DNA of 64,000 nucleotides from Pedobacter kyungheensis (GTDB lineage: Bacteria; Bacteroidota; Bacteroidia; Sphingobacteriales; Sphingobacteriaceae), in the NCBI RefSeq assembly GCF_000812965.1, contig NZ_JSYN01000019.1:118272-182271 (forward strand), read 5' to 3'. The position numbers and the translations under genes were made by a program. The notes below the pieces were generated by a model, which ran no database searches, was not told where the DNA came from, and saw only the letters and a program-made list of their open reading frames with translations. Of the stretch, positions 8,680 through 17,005 are shown one piece after another. Positions within the stretch are counted from its first letter, which is position 1, and every line of letters begins with the position of its first letter.

Positions 8680-9408
8680 ATGGCGAAAACCCGGACAACC
8701 AGAGCGAAAAGTAAAGCAAAACACCCGCTTTTAAAGAAGATTACCAATATTGCATCGAAGGTATTTTTATACTTCCTGCTGGTTTCTGTTTTGTGGGTAA
8801 TTGCGCTACGTTTTATTAATCCGCCAATTACCTTATTGATGGTTTTGCGTAACATTGAACGCAAAGCTGATGGAAAGCCTTTTAAAACCGAGAAAAAATG
8901 GGTTGATTTCGATGATATCTCAGATAACATGAAACGAGCTGCGGTATCGGCCGAGGATCAGTTGTTTTTAAAACATATTGGTTTTGATATGAAGGCCATC
9001 GAAAAAGCATTTGCCAGCAATGCCAAAGGCAAAAAAGTAAAAGGTGGCAGTACTATTTCGCAACAAACAGCAAAAAATGTTTTTTTGTGGCCAGGCCGTT
9101 CGTGGATCAGAAAAGGCTTTGAGGCTTACTTTACCTTATTAATTGAACTCTTCTGGAGCAAAGAACGTATTCTTGAGGTTTACCTCAATGTAATTGAAAT
9201 GGGAGATGGTATTTACGGTGCTGAAGCTGCAGCGCAGGAATACTACGGTAAATCCTGCACCAAATTAACCAAAAAACAAGCCGCCTTAATTGCCTCTTGT
9301 TTCCCTAATCCATTGCGGTGGACACCTAAAAATGCAACACCATACATCAGGCACCGCCAATATTTAATTTTAAGAAATATGAACAGGCTGGGACCACTTG
9401 ATTTTTAG
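8680..9408 (+). CDS. mtgA: Monofunctional biosynthetic peptidoglycan transglycosylase
   Basis: A 242-residue GT51 glycosyltransferase that polymerises lipid II glycan strands without a transpeptidase domain. A basic N-terminal tail precedes one membrane helix (about 28-45). GT51 motifs are present: the catalytic Glu in SAEDQLFLKHIGFD (Glu92), KGGSTISQQTAKN (121-133), and KERILEVYLNVIEMGDGIYG (161-180). The length equals that of stand-alone MtgA proteins. It is single, divergent from the DUF1080 gene, and ends against a dyad shared with the convergent AsmA gene. Confidence 0.95.
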   Translation: MAKTRTTRAKSKAKHPLLKKITNIASKVFLYFLLVSVLWVIALRFINPPITLLMVLRNIERKADGKPFKTEKKWVDFDDISDNMKRAAVSAEDQLFLKHIGFDMKAIEKAFASNAKGKKVKGGSTISQQTAKNVFLWPGRSWIRKGFEAYFTLLIELFWSKERILEVYLNVIEMGDGIYGAEAAAQEYYGKSCTKLTKKQAALIASCFPNPLRWTPKNATPYIRHRQYLILRNMNRLGPLDF

Positions 9409-9486
9409 TCAACAGTCTTTAGTCCTTAGTCTTCAGTCTATTTTTATTAATAGATAAGGGGACTCGGGACTAAAGACTTATGACTA
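9405..9486. repeat. Dyad spanning convergent stop codons
   Basis: AGTCAACAGTCTTTAGTCC (9407-9425) pairs imperfectly with GGACTAAAGACTTATGACT (9467-9485). The arms begin at the mtgA stop and end in the AsmA stop. It is built of degenerate AGTCTTT repeats and may act as a bidirectional terminator. Confidence 0.6.
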
Positions 9487-11904
9487 ATCATGATCCTTAT
9501 TCCATCTGATTTTAATCCCGCCTTTTTCATCATCAACTGCTTTCAGGTGTAAAACAATACCACGCATGCGGGCCTCGCGCTTTTCCTGTTTGGTCAGGTT
9601 TTCATCCCCTTTGGGGTTTCTGAGTGGGATATCCATCGCTACATTGGTACCCGGACCCAGGGCATAAGTTCCCTTTACGTTAAAGTTCAGTGCGCTCGAG
9701 CTTACCTGCATCGGACTGATTTCTACTTTATCGCCATTGATATTTAAAGTACCATCGAGGTTTTTAATTTCTACGTTGGATAAATTCCGGTTGGCAAAGG
9801 CAAACTTGCCTACTTTAACCATGGGTTCGAAATTAACCAGGGCGGCATTATTAAGGTTAAATACCACTTTTCCGTTGATAGAACGGGGCAAGATTTTACC
9901 AGTATGCGAAATACGACCAGAAATATTCACCAAAGAAGACAAATAGCCTTTCAGGTTTTTATTGGTAATGGTATTCTGCCCAAAATTATCAAAAGAGTAA
10001 AAGAAATCTTTAACGCTTACATGGCTGATTTTTGAATTGATTTTAAAGCTGTTTGAAGCGGCCTGCTGGATAATATTTCCATTAAGCGATAATTGACCAC
10101 CTGCATGCGCTACGCTGATTTTATTGAAGAATATACCTCCGCCACGTAAAGAAATATCAGCATCGAGGTTTTTGGCCATAAACTTCTCATAAATAGCTTT
10201 ATTCACGGTAAGGCGGATATTCATTTGCGAAAGTTCTAATACGTTACTCAGTTCTTTCGAAACCACCTGCTTATTACCGCTTGATTTTGTTTTTTTAGCA
10301 TTGCGCGGGCCTAAAAAAGGTAAAAACTCTTTTAAATAGAGTTGCGGACTGTTCATTTTAAGATTTACCAATATTTTTTCGGGGGCGGTATAATACAAAT
10401 TGGCAAAGTTGGCAATGTCGCAGTTTACATTTAACTCGCTCTTACCCAGTTGGAAATGTCCGTTGCGGATGGATAAGTTATTTTGATTGAAATTGATATT
10501 CAAGGCACTTTTTACGAGGTGCAGATTACGCGGAATGTAAAGGATATCGGCATCGGCGATCTTTATTTCGCCTGAAACTACTGGTTTGGTAAACCTGAAG
10601 TTATCAATATCTGCCTGGCAGTACAGTCTTAAATCAGCTGTTCCGTTCTTGAACTCAAAATCGTTGGTTCCTAATGAATTGTTAAGGTTTGAAAGCGGAA
10701 ACTGTGAGGTAACAAGTCCTGTTGCAATGGGGCGTGATAAGTTGTTAACCGTAAAGGTATCGATTTTTAGCGGTGCGTTGAAATACTTTGCAGTAAGCTT
10801 ATGAAACTTGATAGCCGAGTTTTCATCGCCAATAATACCGCCAACAGTATCACGGTTAGTAAACGAGCCATCAAAATTACAAGCGGTTAATTTACCTGCC
10901 GGAATAGAAACCACATTATCCCTTACGGTTATCCCAACTTTAATCAGTGGGTCTCCGTATTTACCAGACCCATCGTCGATAATATTTCCCCTGATATCAA
11001 TTGGTTTTTCTATGCCAAATTTTAGGAGTTTAGAAGAGATATTAGGTGCAAGTAGCAAAGCAACATTTCTAAACAAAATATCATCAACTGCAATACTAAT
11101 GGCAAAGGCCGATTTATCCAATTCTATTTGGGCACCAATTTTAAAGGGATGACCGCCAATGTTTAAAATTTCTGGGTCTAAAATTACAGCATCCAACTTA
11201 CGGCTGTAGTGAGCCGATAGGGTACCATCTAGAGTTTTATCTTTTAAAAAACTGCCTTTTCGGGTATTGAAAGCAAAGCTGTTAACTTTTGTTTTCAGTT
11301 TGATTTTGCCCGTCCAGCCGCTATCAGGGTATTCCATGCGCCCTTGTACTTGGTCGATATTGAAGTTAAAAAGCTTGTGGCGCTTTTTGTTATCAAGTAC
11401 AAGATCTACCTTGTTAAAATCTATTTTTTTAATCTCCAGTGCAGAAGATTTAGGCGATGATTTCTTATCACTGCCTGCTTTGCTTTTAAAAATACTGGTA
11501 TTGCTGTAGCCGGTAGAATCGGTATAAATGTATATGGCGGCATTATTAATGGCAATTTGCCTGATATTAACATTGCCCACAATAAGCGAAAGCACATTTA
11601 AGGATACATCAATATCCTGCGCTTTTAAAAGATCGTGTTTATGTTGTGCCCACAAGCTATCTCTCAGCAATACGCCATTTAACGATACCGAAACACCAGG
11701 GAAGCTTTTCAGCAGGGTAGGTTCCATGCTGGTTGCGGTTATTTCACCATTAAGGTTTTTGTTCAGCTGCGACAGGATAGAAGTAAGCACTTCTTTCTTA
11801 TTGCGGCTAATGTAAAATGCGCCGGCAAGCCAGGTTAAAATAACCAGCACCACCAGAACAGCTAATATCTTTAAAGAAATTTTGAGCCAGCGTTTCATAC
11901 ACAT
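9484..11904 (-). CDS. AsmA family outer-membrane biogenesis-like protein
   Basis: An 806-residue protein with a single N-terminal membrane helix (about 10-30) and a long repetitive beta-rich periplasmic region. The N-terminal segment with ITATSMEPTLLKSFPGVSV and the later VNIRQIAINNAAIYIYTDS fit the AsmA domain; the C-terminal region with FNVKGTYALGPGTNVAMDIPL resembles the AsmA_2 domain. Such proteins are thought to bridge the periplasm and move or organise lipids for the outer membrane. Two ATGs 6 bases apart (11904 and 11898) could both serve; the second gives MKRWLKIS. It is the only gene in its transcription unit. Confidence 0.85.
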   Translation of the reverse strand: MCMKRWLKISLKILAVLVVLVILTWLAGAFYISRNKKEVLTSILSQLNKNLNGEITATSMEPTLLKSFPGVSVSLNGVLLRDSLWAQHKHDLLKAQDIDVSLNVLSLIVGNVNIRQIAINNAAIYIYTDSTGYSNTSIFKSKAGSDKKSSPKSSALEIKKIDFNKVDLVLDNKKRHKLFNFNIDQVQGRMEYPDSGWTGKIKLKTKVNSFAFNTRKGSFLKDKTLDGTLSAHYSRKLDAVILDPEILNIGGHPFKIGAQIELDKSAFAISIAVDDILFRNVALLLAPNISSKLLKFGIEKPIDIRGNIIDDGSGKYGDPLIKVGITVRDNVVSIPAGKLTACNFDGSFTNRDTVGGIIGDENSAIKFHKLTAKYFNAPLKIDTFTVNNLSRPIATGLVTSQFPLSNLNNSLGTNDFEFKNGTADLRLYCQADIDNFRFTKPVVSGEIKIADADILYIPRNLHLVKSALNINFNQNNLSIRNGHFQLGKSELNVNCDIANFANLYYTAPEKILVNLKMNSPQLYLKEFLPFLGPRNAKKTKSSGNKQVVSKELSNVLELSQMNIRLTVNKAIYEKFMAKNLDADISLRGGGIFFNKISVAHAGGQLSLNGNIIQQAASNSFKINSKISHVSVKDFFYSFDNFGQNTITNKNLKGYLSSLVNISGRISHTGKILPRSINGKVVFNLNNAALVNFEPMVKVGKFAFANRNLSNVEIKNLDGTLNINGDKVEISPMQVSSSALNFNVKGTYALGPGTNVAMDIPLRNPKGDENLTKQEKREARMRGIVLHLKAVDDEKGGIKIRWNKDHD

Positions 11905-12011
11905 TATTTTGGTTTAACCAATATAATGCTTTTTGGCTGCTAATTGTTTGGCAGTTAACGAAAATTAACTAACAATAGAGTTATAAGTTTTAAGAATTCT
12001 GATCAAAATTT

Positions 12012-12491
12012 TTAAAGCAGGTGTGAAAAAACCGTAGAGTGCCAGCTATTTTTAAATGGAACTTCCCATTTGCTATCCAATTCGGCCAGTGTTTGTACCA
12101 TGTTGTTGAAAACAATCGTTTCAGGGGTAACCTGTTTAATGTTTACCAGCGTTTCGAAGTCTTCTTTACCCTGAACCTTCACTTCATCGTCAACCCGGTA
12201 GGCGATGTTAAAACGGTTAAAAAGATCAACATGGTATTCAGTTTCAATCTCTTTGATTAGTCTAACCGAGCTATCAATAGAACATCCTGTAACACCAGCC
12301 TGGCTTTCATCAACGGTAAGGATAATAAAAAAGCCATAACGGATTTCGGCCTTTGCAAGCAATTCGTTGCCATGGGCTTTCCATTGGTTGGTAAAAGCAG
12401 CTAATTTATTCAGGATCTGGTTTTCTTCAACGGAAGTAAACTTACGATCGCTTTGGTAGATCCAAACTCTTGATTGTGGAGAAAAACTCAT
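12012..12491 (-). CDS. Conserved Bacteroidota protein of unknown function
   Basis: About 159 residues, cytosolic, no membrane segment. The second ATG, giving MSFSPQSRVWIYQSDR, is preferred over one six bases upstream. Sequence features such as SRVWIYQSDRKFT, the central GFFIILTVDESQAGVTGCSID and the C-terminal WEVPFKNSWHSTVF are those of a small conserved Bacteroidota family that databases often label 'ABC transporter ATPase'. No Walker motif is visible, so that label is not supported here. It is divergent from a secreted-protein gene, with 50 bases between the starts. Confidence 0.7.
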   Translation of the reverse strand: MSFSPQSRVWIYQSDRKFTSVEENQILNKLAAFTNQWKAHGNELLAKAEIRYGFFIILTVDESQAGVTGCSIDSSVRLIKEIETEYHVDLFNRFNIAYRVDDEVKVQGKEDFETLVNIKQVTPETIVFNNMVQTLAELDSKWEVPFKNSWHSTVFSHLL

Positions 12492-12541
12492 ATACAAATT
12501 TATGATTTTAATTAATTTGCTGTGTTTAAAACGCTGGCCAT

Positions 12542-13045
12542 ATGAAAAAGTTTACACTTTGCTTGAAAATGTCGTTTATTTCGGCGCTTTGTGTGTTTTT
12601 TTATGCTTTTTCCAATCCCGACCCCTTAGAGCAATACGCTGGTTTCCTGCAAAAAACATTCACCGATCACTACGATTCGGCGCAGGAAAGTAATCAGATT
12701 AAACGCTATGAGCTAAATGTTACTAACAATGGCTTTTGCCGTTACAAACGTTACTTTAATAACGGAAAAACGGAGTATTTCGCATTTAAGTTGTCGAAAT
12801 TTAAAGATATGGATTATTATGGTAATACGGCGAGCGGTAAACTGTATCTGCATACTAAAGGCGATGATGTGATTGTACAGACGTATAAAGACAGGGGAGG
12901 CGATGTAGATTCGATGGCCACGCAGATTATTATTCCGCTTAAAAATATGGAGGCAGAAGATTTAAACCAGATTCGGGATAATTTGGAACAGATTGTTAAA
13001 ATACCTGCTCAACCTGCAAAAGAAGTAGCGAAAGTGGAGGAGTAG
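12542..13045 (+). CDS. Secreted hypothetical protein
   Basis: A 167-residue protein with an N-terminal hydrophobic signal segment (about 8-24, ending near YAFSNP). The mature part has strand-rich basic/aromatic sequence (FCRYKRYFNNGKTEYFAFK) and an Asp-rich middle, then a Pro/Lys/Glu tail. No known domain was recognised. An overlapping +1 frame from 12502 is a shadow. A single gene divergent from the conserved protein at 12012-12491. Confidence 0.65.
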   Translation: MKKFTLCLKMSFISALCVFFYAFSNPDPLEQYAGFLQKTFTDHYDSAQESNQIKRYELNVTNNGFCRYKRYFNNGKTEYFAFKLSKFKDMDYYGNTASGKLYLHTKGDDVIVQTYKDRGGDVDSMATQIIIPLKNMEAEDLNQIRDNLEQIVKIPAQPAKEVAKVEE

Positions 13046-13087
13046 GAAACGATTACTTAGGGATTAATTGCAAATGATACGCAATGA

Positions 13088-13111
13088 TCCTTCGACAGGC
13101 TCAGGATGACA
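13088..13111. repeat. Fragment of a dispersed 'CAGGATGAC' repeat
   Basis: CCTTCGACAGGCTCAGGATGAC resembles one end of the CGTCAT/ATGACG elements found after zapA and rny, but only one side is present here, so it looks like a remnant. Confidence 0.4.
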
Positions 13112-13136
13112 ACCCATTGTTATAAATCGCTTTAAT

Positions 13137-13165
13137 AAAAAAGTCTCAGCAATGTGCCAAGACTT
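13137..13165 (-). terminator. Probable terminator of Fe-S gene pair
   Basis: Read on the minus strand, AAGTCT and AGACTT arms with an inner GCA/TGC pair are followed by a run of T residues. It lies about 40 bases past the stop of the (Fe-S)-binding protein gene. Confidence 0.6.
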
Positions 13166-13206
13166 AAATTTCTTAATTGACTTATACTTATATGGTTAAT
13201 TCAAAG

Positions 13207-13995
13207 CTACAAACCATTCGCTCTTGCGGTGATCTCAGCAATATCCAATACTTTAACTTCCTGTTCTTTATCTTTCAGTTTCACCCCGTCACTAAGCATG
13301 GTCATGCAAAAAGGGCAACCTGCTGCAATAACTTGTGGATTGGTTTGTAAAGCTTCGTCAATACGCTCAACGTTAATATCTTTGTTGCCTTTTTCGGGCT
13401 CTTTAAACATTTGTGCACCACCTGCTCCACAACATAAGCCATTGCTTTTACAACGCTTCATTTCTACCAGCTGGGCATCTAAAACCTCGAGTGCTTTACG
13501 TGGTGCTTCGTAAATGCCATTGGCACGGCCCAGGTAACACGGATCGTGGTAAGTGATTTTTTTACCTTTAAAGCTTTCTCCGCCTTCGGCTTTGAGCTTA
13601 CCTTCATTAATTAAATCCTGGATAAGTTGCGTATGGTGAATTACCTCGTAAGTGCCACCGAGCCCCGGATATTCATTTTTGATGGTATTGAAACAGTGCG
13701 GGCAGCCTGTTACAATTTTTTTGATATTATAGGCATTCAAAACCTCAATATTGGTCATGGCCTGCATCTGGAATAAAAATTCGTTACCTGCACGTTTAGC
13801 CGGATCGCCTGTACAGCTTTCTTCGGTGCCCAAAACAGCATATTTAATGCCTACATGATGTAAGATTTTGCAGATATCGCGGGTTATTTTTTGAGCGCGC
13901 TCATCGTAACTTCCGGCGCATCCAACCCAAAATAAAATTTCCGGTTCTTCACCAGCAGCCATTAGTTCGGCCATTGTAGGTACTTTAAATTCCAT
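13207..13995 (-). CDS. (Fe-S)-binding protein with CCG domains (HdrB/GlpC-like)
   Basis: A 262-residue soluble partner of the membrane protein encoded upstream. It has two Cys-rich CCG-type halves: GCPHC (98-101) with DPC (151-153) and CKSNGLCCGAGG (182-193), then GCPFC (227-230), the non-cubane cluster motif of heterodisulfide-reductase B-like subunits. A TTG start lies seven codons upstream, but the ATG giving MEFKVPTMAEL fits better. It starts 74 bases after the stop of the membrane Fe-S gene, so together they probably form an electron-transfer complex that oxidises or reduces an unknown donor. Confidence 0.88.
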   Translation of the reverse strand: MEFKVPTMAELMAAGEEPEILFWVGCAGSYDERAQKITRDICKILHHVGIKYAVLGTEESCTGDPAKRAGNEFLFQMQAMTNIEVLNAYNIKKIVTGCPHCFNTIKNEYPGLGGTYEVIHHTQLIQDLINEGKLKAEGGESFKGKKITYHDPCYLGRANGIYEAPRKALEVLDAQLVEMKRCKSNGLCCGAGGAQMFKEPEKGNKDINVERIDEALQTNPQVIAAGCPFCMTMLSDGVKLKDKEQEVKVLDIAEITARANGL

Positions 13996-14069
13996 TTTTT
14001 TAGTATCTAGTATCAAGTATCAAGACTTGATGTAATTATTGTTTTAATTCAACTGAAAACTGTTAACTG

Positions 14070-15365
14070 CTAACTCTCTTGCGCCCAGTTAAAGCGGTCG
14101 GCCGGAGAGTATTTCCATGGAGCCTGGTTGTTTTCAATGTTGCCCATCATGGCATTGATGCTTGCAGGTGCCTGCGATTCTTCCATTACGGCATAGCGAC
14201 GCAGTTCTACAATAATCTGCAATGGATCGATATTCACCGGGCAAGCTTCGGTACAGGCATTACAACTGGTACAGGCCCAGATTTCTTCCCTGCTGATATA
14301 ATCATCCAGTAAAGATTTACCATCCTGATGTTCAGCGCCATGTTTATCGATGTTTTGACCAACTTCGGTAATACGGTCGCGGGTATCCATCATAATTTTA
14401 CGTGGCGATAAAAGCTTGCCTGTAATATTTGCCGGACAAACTGAAGTACACCTTCCGCATTCGGTACAAGTATAGGCATTCATTAAGTTTACCCAGGTCA
14501 AATCTGTCACATCTTTTGCTCCAAATTTCCCCGGTTCACTTTCTGCTGGTACAAAAGAAGGATCGAGCATGGCTTTAACTTCGTTGGTTACCGATGCCAT
14601 GTTGGTAAATTCGCCTTTCGGCTCCAGATTAGAGAAATAAGTATTTGGAAAGGCAAAAAGAATGTGGAAATGCTTAGAATAGGGTAGGTAATTCAGGAAA
14701 GCTAAAATGCCAATAATATGGAACCACCAGCAGCTGCGCTCAATAATTACCAATGCACTTTCGGTAGAAGGCAACAGATTAATTAAATACTGGCTTACCG
14801 GAAATGCACCTGCCTGTACATAGTGGCCTACACCCAGGCTTTGTAATTTTGCATCGGCTGCATTCATCAGTAAAAAGGCGCTCATTAACAATATCTCGGT
14901 AATGAGGATATAATTGGCATCTGACTTTGGCCAACTTTTCATTTCTACGCCGCTGAAACGCTTCAGTTTTAAAACATTTCTGCGGATCAGGAAAATGGCG
15001 CAGGATACCCACACAGTAAGTGCAAGGATCTCGAAGGATGCAATTAAAAAGTTGTACAGGCCGCCCAGACCATTGAAAATGCGGTGTGTACCGAAAATCC
15101 CATCGATCATGATTTCGAGCACCTCAATGTTGATGATGACGAAACCAATGTATACGAAGAAATGCAGGAAAGCCGGAATAGGACGTACCACCATTTTCGA
15201 TTGGCCAAAAGCTACACGTAACATCGTTATCCAGCGTTTTGCAGGCTGATCGTTGCGGTTAACTGCTTTCCCCAACCGGATATTACGGATAATTTTACGG
15301 AGGTTAATTGTAAACAGCGCAATTGCTGCAAGTGTAAGTACTAGAAAAAGGATCTGTGCTACCAT
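14070..15365 (-). CDS. Membrane Fe-S oxidoreductase subunit, two 4Fe-4S clusters
   Basis: A 431-residue protein. The N-terminal half has about five or six membrane helices (near 4-22, 65-88, 103-126, 150-168, 212-226), resembling a NarI/HdrE-like cytochrome b subunit. The C-terminal half is cytosolic with two CxxCxxCxxxCP clusters: Cys300, 303, 306, 310 and Cys365, 368, 371, 375. This arrangement carries electrons between the quinone pool and the soluble CCG partner encoded next. Pairs like this occur in Bacteroidota near acyl-CoA or lactate oxidation genes, but no such neighbour lies here. Confidence 0.88.
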   Translation of the reverse strand: MVAQILFLVLTLAAIALFTINLRKIIRNIRLGKAVNRNDQPAKRWITMLRVAFGQSKMVVRPIPAFLHFFVYIGFVIINIEVLEIMIDGIFGTHRIFNGLGGLYNFLIASFEILALTVWVSCAIFLIRRNVLKLKRFSGVEMKSWPKSDANYILITEILLMSAFLLMNAADAKLQSLGVGHYVQAGAFPVSQYLINLLPSTESALVIIERSCWWFHIIGILAFLNYLPYSKHFHILFAFPNTYFSNLEPKGEFTNMASVTNEVKAMLDPSFVPAESEPGKFGAKDVTDLTWVNLMNAYTCTECGRCTSVCPANITGKLLSPRKIMMDTRDRITEVGQNIDKHGAEHQDGKSLLDDYISREEIWACTSCNACTEACPVNIDPLQIIVELRRYAVMEESQAPASINAMMGNIENNQAPWKYSPADRFNWAQES

Positions 15366-15550
15366 GCAATTATTAGATTGTTAACGCTAAATTAGGATAT
15401 TAATCTAAATAAATTACTATGCATGCATAAAAAAATAGATAAAATTGTTTGTTTGTATTCATTCTAAGCAGTTATTGAGGCCGGTTTTTAGATGTGTGAA
15501 AAATTAATTCACTGATAATCAGTTGAGCAGTGAAATAATCGAAAAAAAGT

Positions 15551-15580
15551 TTTGCTTTTGAAAAAAGAACACTACATTTG
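15551..15580 (+). promoter_or_regulatory. Promoter of first tRNA-Phe
   Basis: TTTG at 15551-15554 and TACATTTG at 15573-15580 with an 18-base spacer. The box and following CAATCCCAAACGG are shared with the second tRNA copy. Confidence 0.75.
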
Positions 15581-15595
15581 CAATCCCAAACGGAT

Positions 15596-15668
15596 GGTGC
15601 CATAGCTCAGTCGGTAGAGCAAAGGACTGAAAATCCTTGTGTCCCTGGTTCGAATCCAGGTGGCACCA
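15596..15668 (+). tRNA. tRNA-Phe (GAA)
   Basis: A complete cloverleaf of 73 bases: acceptor GGTGCCA with TGGCACC, D-arm GCTC/GAGC, anticodon stem AAGGA/TCCTT with anticodon GAA (Phe), T-arm CCTGG/CCAGG with TTCGAAT loop. CCA is not encoded (A then CTT). Confidence 0.97.
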
Positions 15669-15673
15669 CTTCC

Positions 15674-15704
15674 AAAAGCCTTTCAGAAATGAGAGGCTTT
15701 TTTT
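15674..15704 (+). terminator. Terminator of first tRNA-Phe
   Basis: AAAAGCCTTTCA pairs with TGAGAGGCTTTT (one G-T pair), loop GAAA, then a T-run. Confidence 0.85.
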
Positions 15705-15967
15705 GGTTTTAAGCATTTTTAGCAGAATCGTGTTAGCTCGATATACCTGAAATAGCTTAAGTAGTTCTTAATATCCGGCGAATATCTGAGCCCGTGCAAA
15801 CTTCATCATTTTTTTAGATCAGCATTAAAATCTTTAAATCTACAGGAAAGTGAAGTAAGGGTAAGTTTGCTTAATAAAATGAAAATATTTTTTTCGGCGC
15901 ATCTTGTTGCCTATCAAAAAGATGTGACTTCATGGTGCCGTTTCGAAGAAAAAAACTGAAATCCTTT
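15705..15967. other. Spacer between the tRNA-Phe copies
   Basis: No gene was found. The only structure seen is a long-range GCAAACTT/AAGTTTGC pair (15797 and about 15860-15870) with an inner ACTTCA/TGAAGT pair, of unknown meaning. Confidence 0.4.
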
Positions 15968-15998
15968 TTTGGAATTGTGAAAAAGAACACTACATTTG
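15968..15998 (+). promoter_or_regulatory. Promoter of second tRNA-Phe
   Basis: TTTG at 15968-15971 and TACATTTG at 15991-15998 with a 19-base spacer; the region from about 15980 repeats that upstream of the first copy. Confidence 0.75.
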
Positions 15999-16013
15999 CA
16001 TTCCCAAACGGAG

Positions 16014-16086
16014 GGTGCCATAGCTCAGTCGGTAGAGCAAAGGACTGAAAATCCTTGTGTCCCTGGTTCGAATCCAGGTGGCACCA
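16014..16086 (+). tRNA. tRNA-Phe (GAA), second copy
   Basis: Identical to the first tRNA-Phe over all 73 bases by eye, with the same GAA anticodon. A protein frame through it (16-AQSVEQRTENP type) is the well-known spurious translation of a tRNA gene. Confidence 0.97.
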
Positions 16087-16091
16087 CTTCT

Positions 16092-16122
16092 AAAAGTCTC
16101 GATGAAAATCGAGACTTTTTTG
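16092..16122 (+). terminator. Terminator of second tRNA-Phe
   Basis: A perfect 12-bp stem AAAAGTCTCGAT with ATCGAGACTTTT, GAAA loop and T-run. The stem sequence differs from that of the first copy, so the two terminators diverged or arose separately. Confidence 0.9.
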
Positions 16123-16134
16123 TTTTAAAGCTGT

Positions 16135-16575
16135 TTATGTTTCTACATGATATTCGCTTTCCGACATGGCTTTTACCTTTTTTAAAGCTGCTGGCCAGGT
16201 TTCGTTAAAATAATCCTTCCAGTCATCGATAATGTTCATCTCAATGATCAGTTCGGTGCACCCGTCTTTTTCTTTCAAAGTGTAGTTTTCCAGCGATTCG
16301 CCCCAATCATGTAATTCTTCTTTGCCATCTTTTATCTCGCCTATATGCTTAATAGACATAAATTCGTTGGGGATATTCTCGGCAATAACTGCTACCATTC
16401 CCGATCCTTTGCCATCTCCGAATACCGCTCTGCTTCCTTTTTTCCAGTCGGTTTCTACGCTCGATCCTTCTGCAAAAACCGAAGTCCATTTCGGGTAGCT
16501 TTCTACACCAAATAATACATCCCAAACCTTTTCGGCACTGGCGTTAATACTGGTTTTAAATTCAATCTTTTCCAT
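16135..16575 (-). CDS. SRPBCC domain-containing protein
   Basis: A 146-residue START/Bet-v1-like protein. The N-terminus IEFKTSINASAEKVWDVLFG followed by YPKWTSVF is the classical AHSA1/polyketide-cyclase opening strand and helix, and the C-terminal helix (YFNETWPAALKKVKAM) closes the cavity. The fold binds hydrophobic ligands; the ligand is unknown. Single gene, convergent with the second tRNA. Confidence 0.88.
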   Translation of the reverse strand: MEKIEFKTSINASAEKVWDVLFGVESYPKWTSVFAEGSSVETDWKKGSRAVFGDGKGSGMVAVIAENIPNEFMSIKHIGEIKDGKEELHDWGESLENYTLKEKDGCTELIIEMNIIDDWKDYFNETWPAALKKVKAMSESEYHVET

Positions 16576-17005
16576 GATTTTGATTTTAATTGTTTTCCAT
16601 TATTACTTGATTAAACAAATTTGTTAAGTATTTGATTGATTTTTAAGGTGTAAAGGCGACAATTTGTGGGGGCAGAAGAGCTTAATTTTTTAAGTGGACA
16701 GTTGATCGCTTGATTTTAGCATATGGAGCAATAAACCAATTGATTGTGGCAAATCTGATTTTAACATATTTTCACTATAATAATCTCAGAATTAAGTAAT
16801 TTAATCGGTAGATTTACGTAATTCAACGATACATGCACCTGGTTGCACAATATTTTGGATTATATTTAGTTGTTGCATGGTGGGTTTTCAGTTAACAGTT
16901 CTCAGTAAAGCGTTTTTCGGGACTGTTTTCGGGCTTGACCATAAAACAATAAAACAACTTTATTGCATCCCTTTACGTATATACAACACCATGTTACCAA
17001 CTTCC
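16576..17005. other. Intergenic region without visible gene
   Basis: About 430 AT-rich bases between the divergent SRPBCC and S41 genes. A frame joined to the S41 gene runs from 16877 but precedes its signal peptide. I see no clear promoter pair or RNA structure. Confidence 0.5.

Noticed and set aside
12012..12491. ABC transporter ATPase label
   Set aside because: No Walker A, signature or Walker B motif is present in the 159 residues.
15996..16208. A protein-like frame covering the second tRNA-Phe
   Set aside because: It reads through the tRNA and is the well-known spurious translation of tRNA genes; a similar frame covers the first copy on the other strand.
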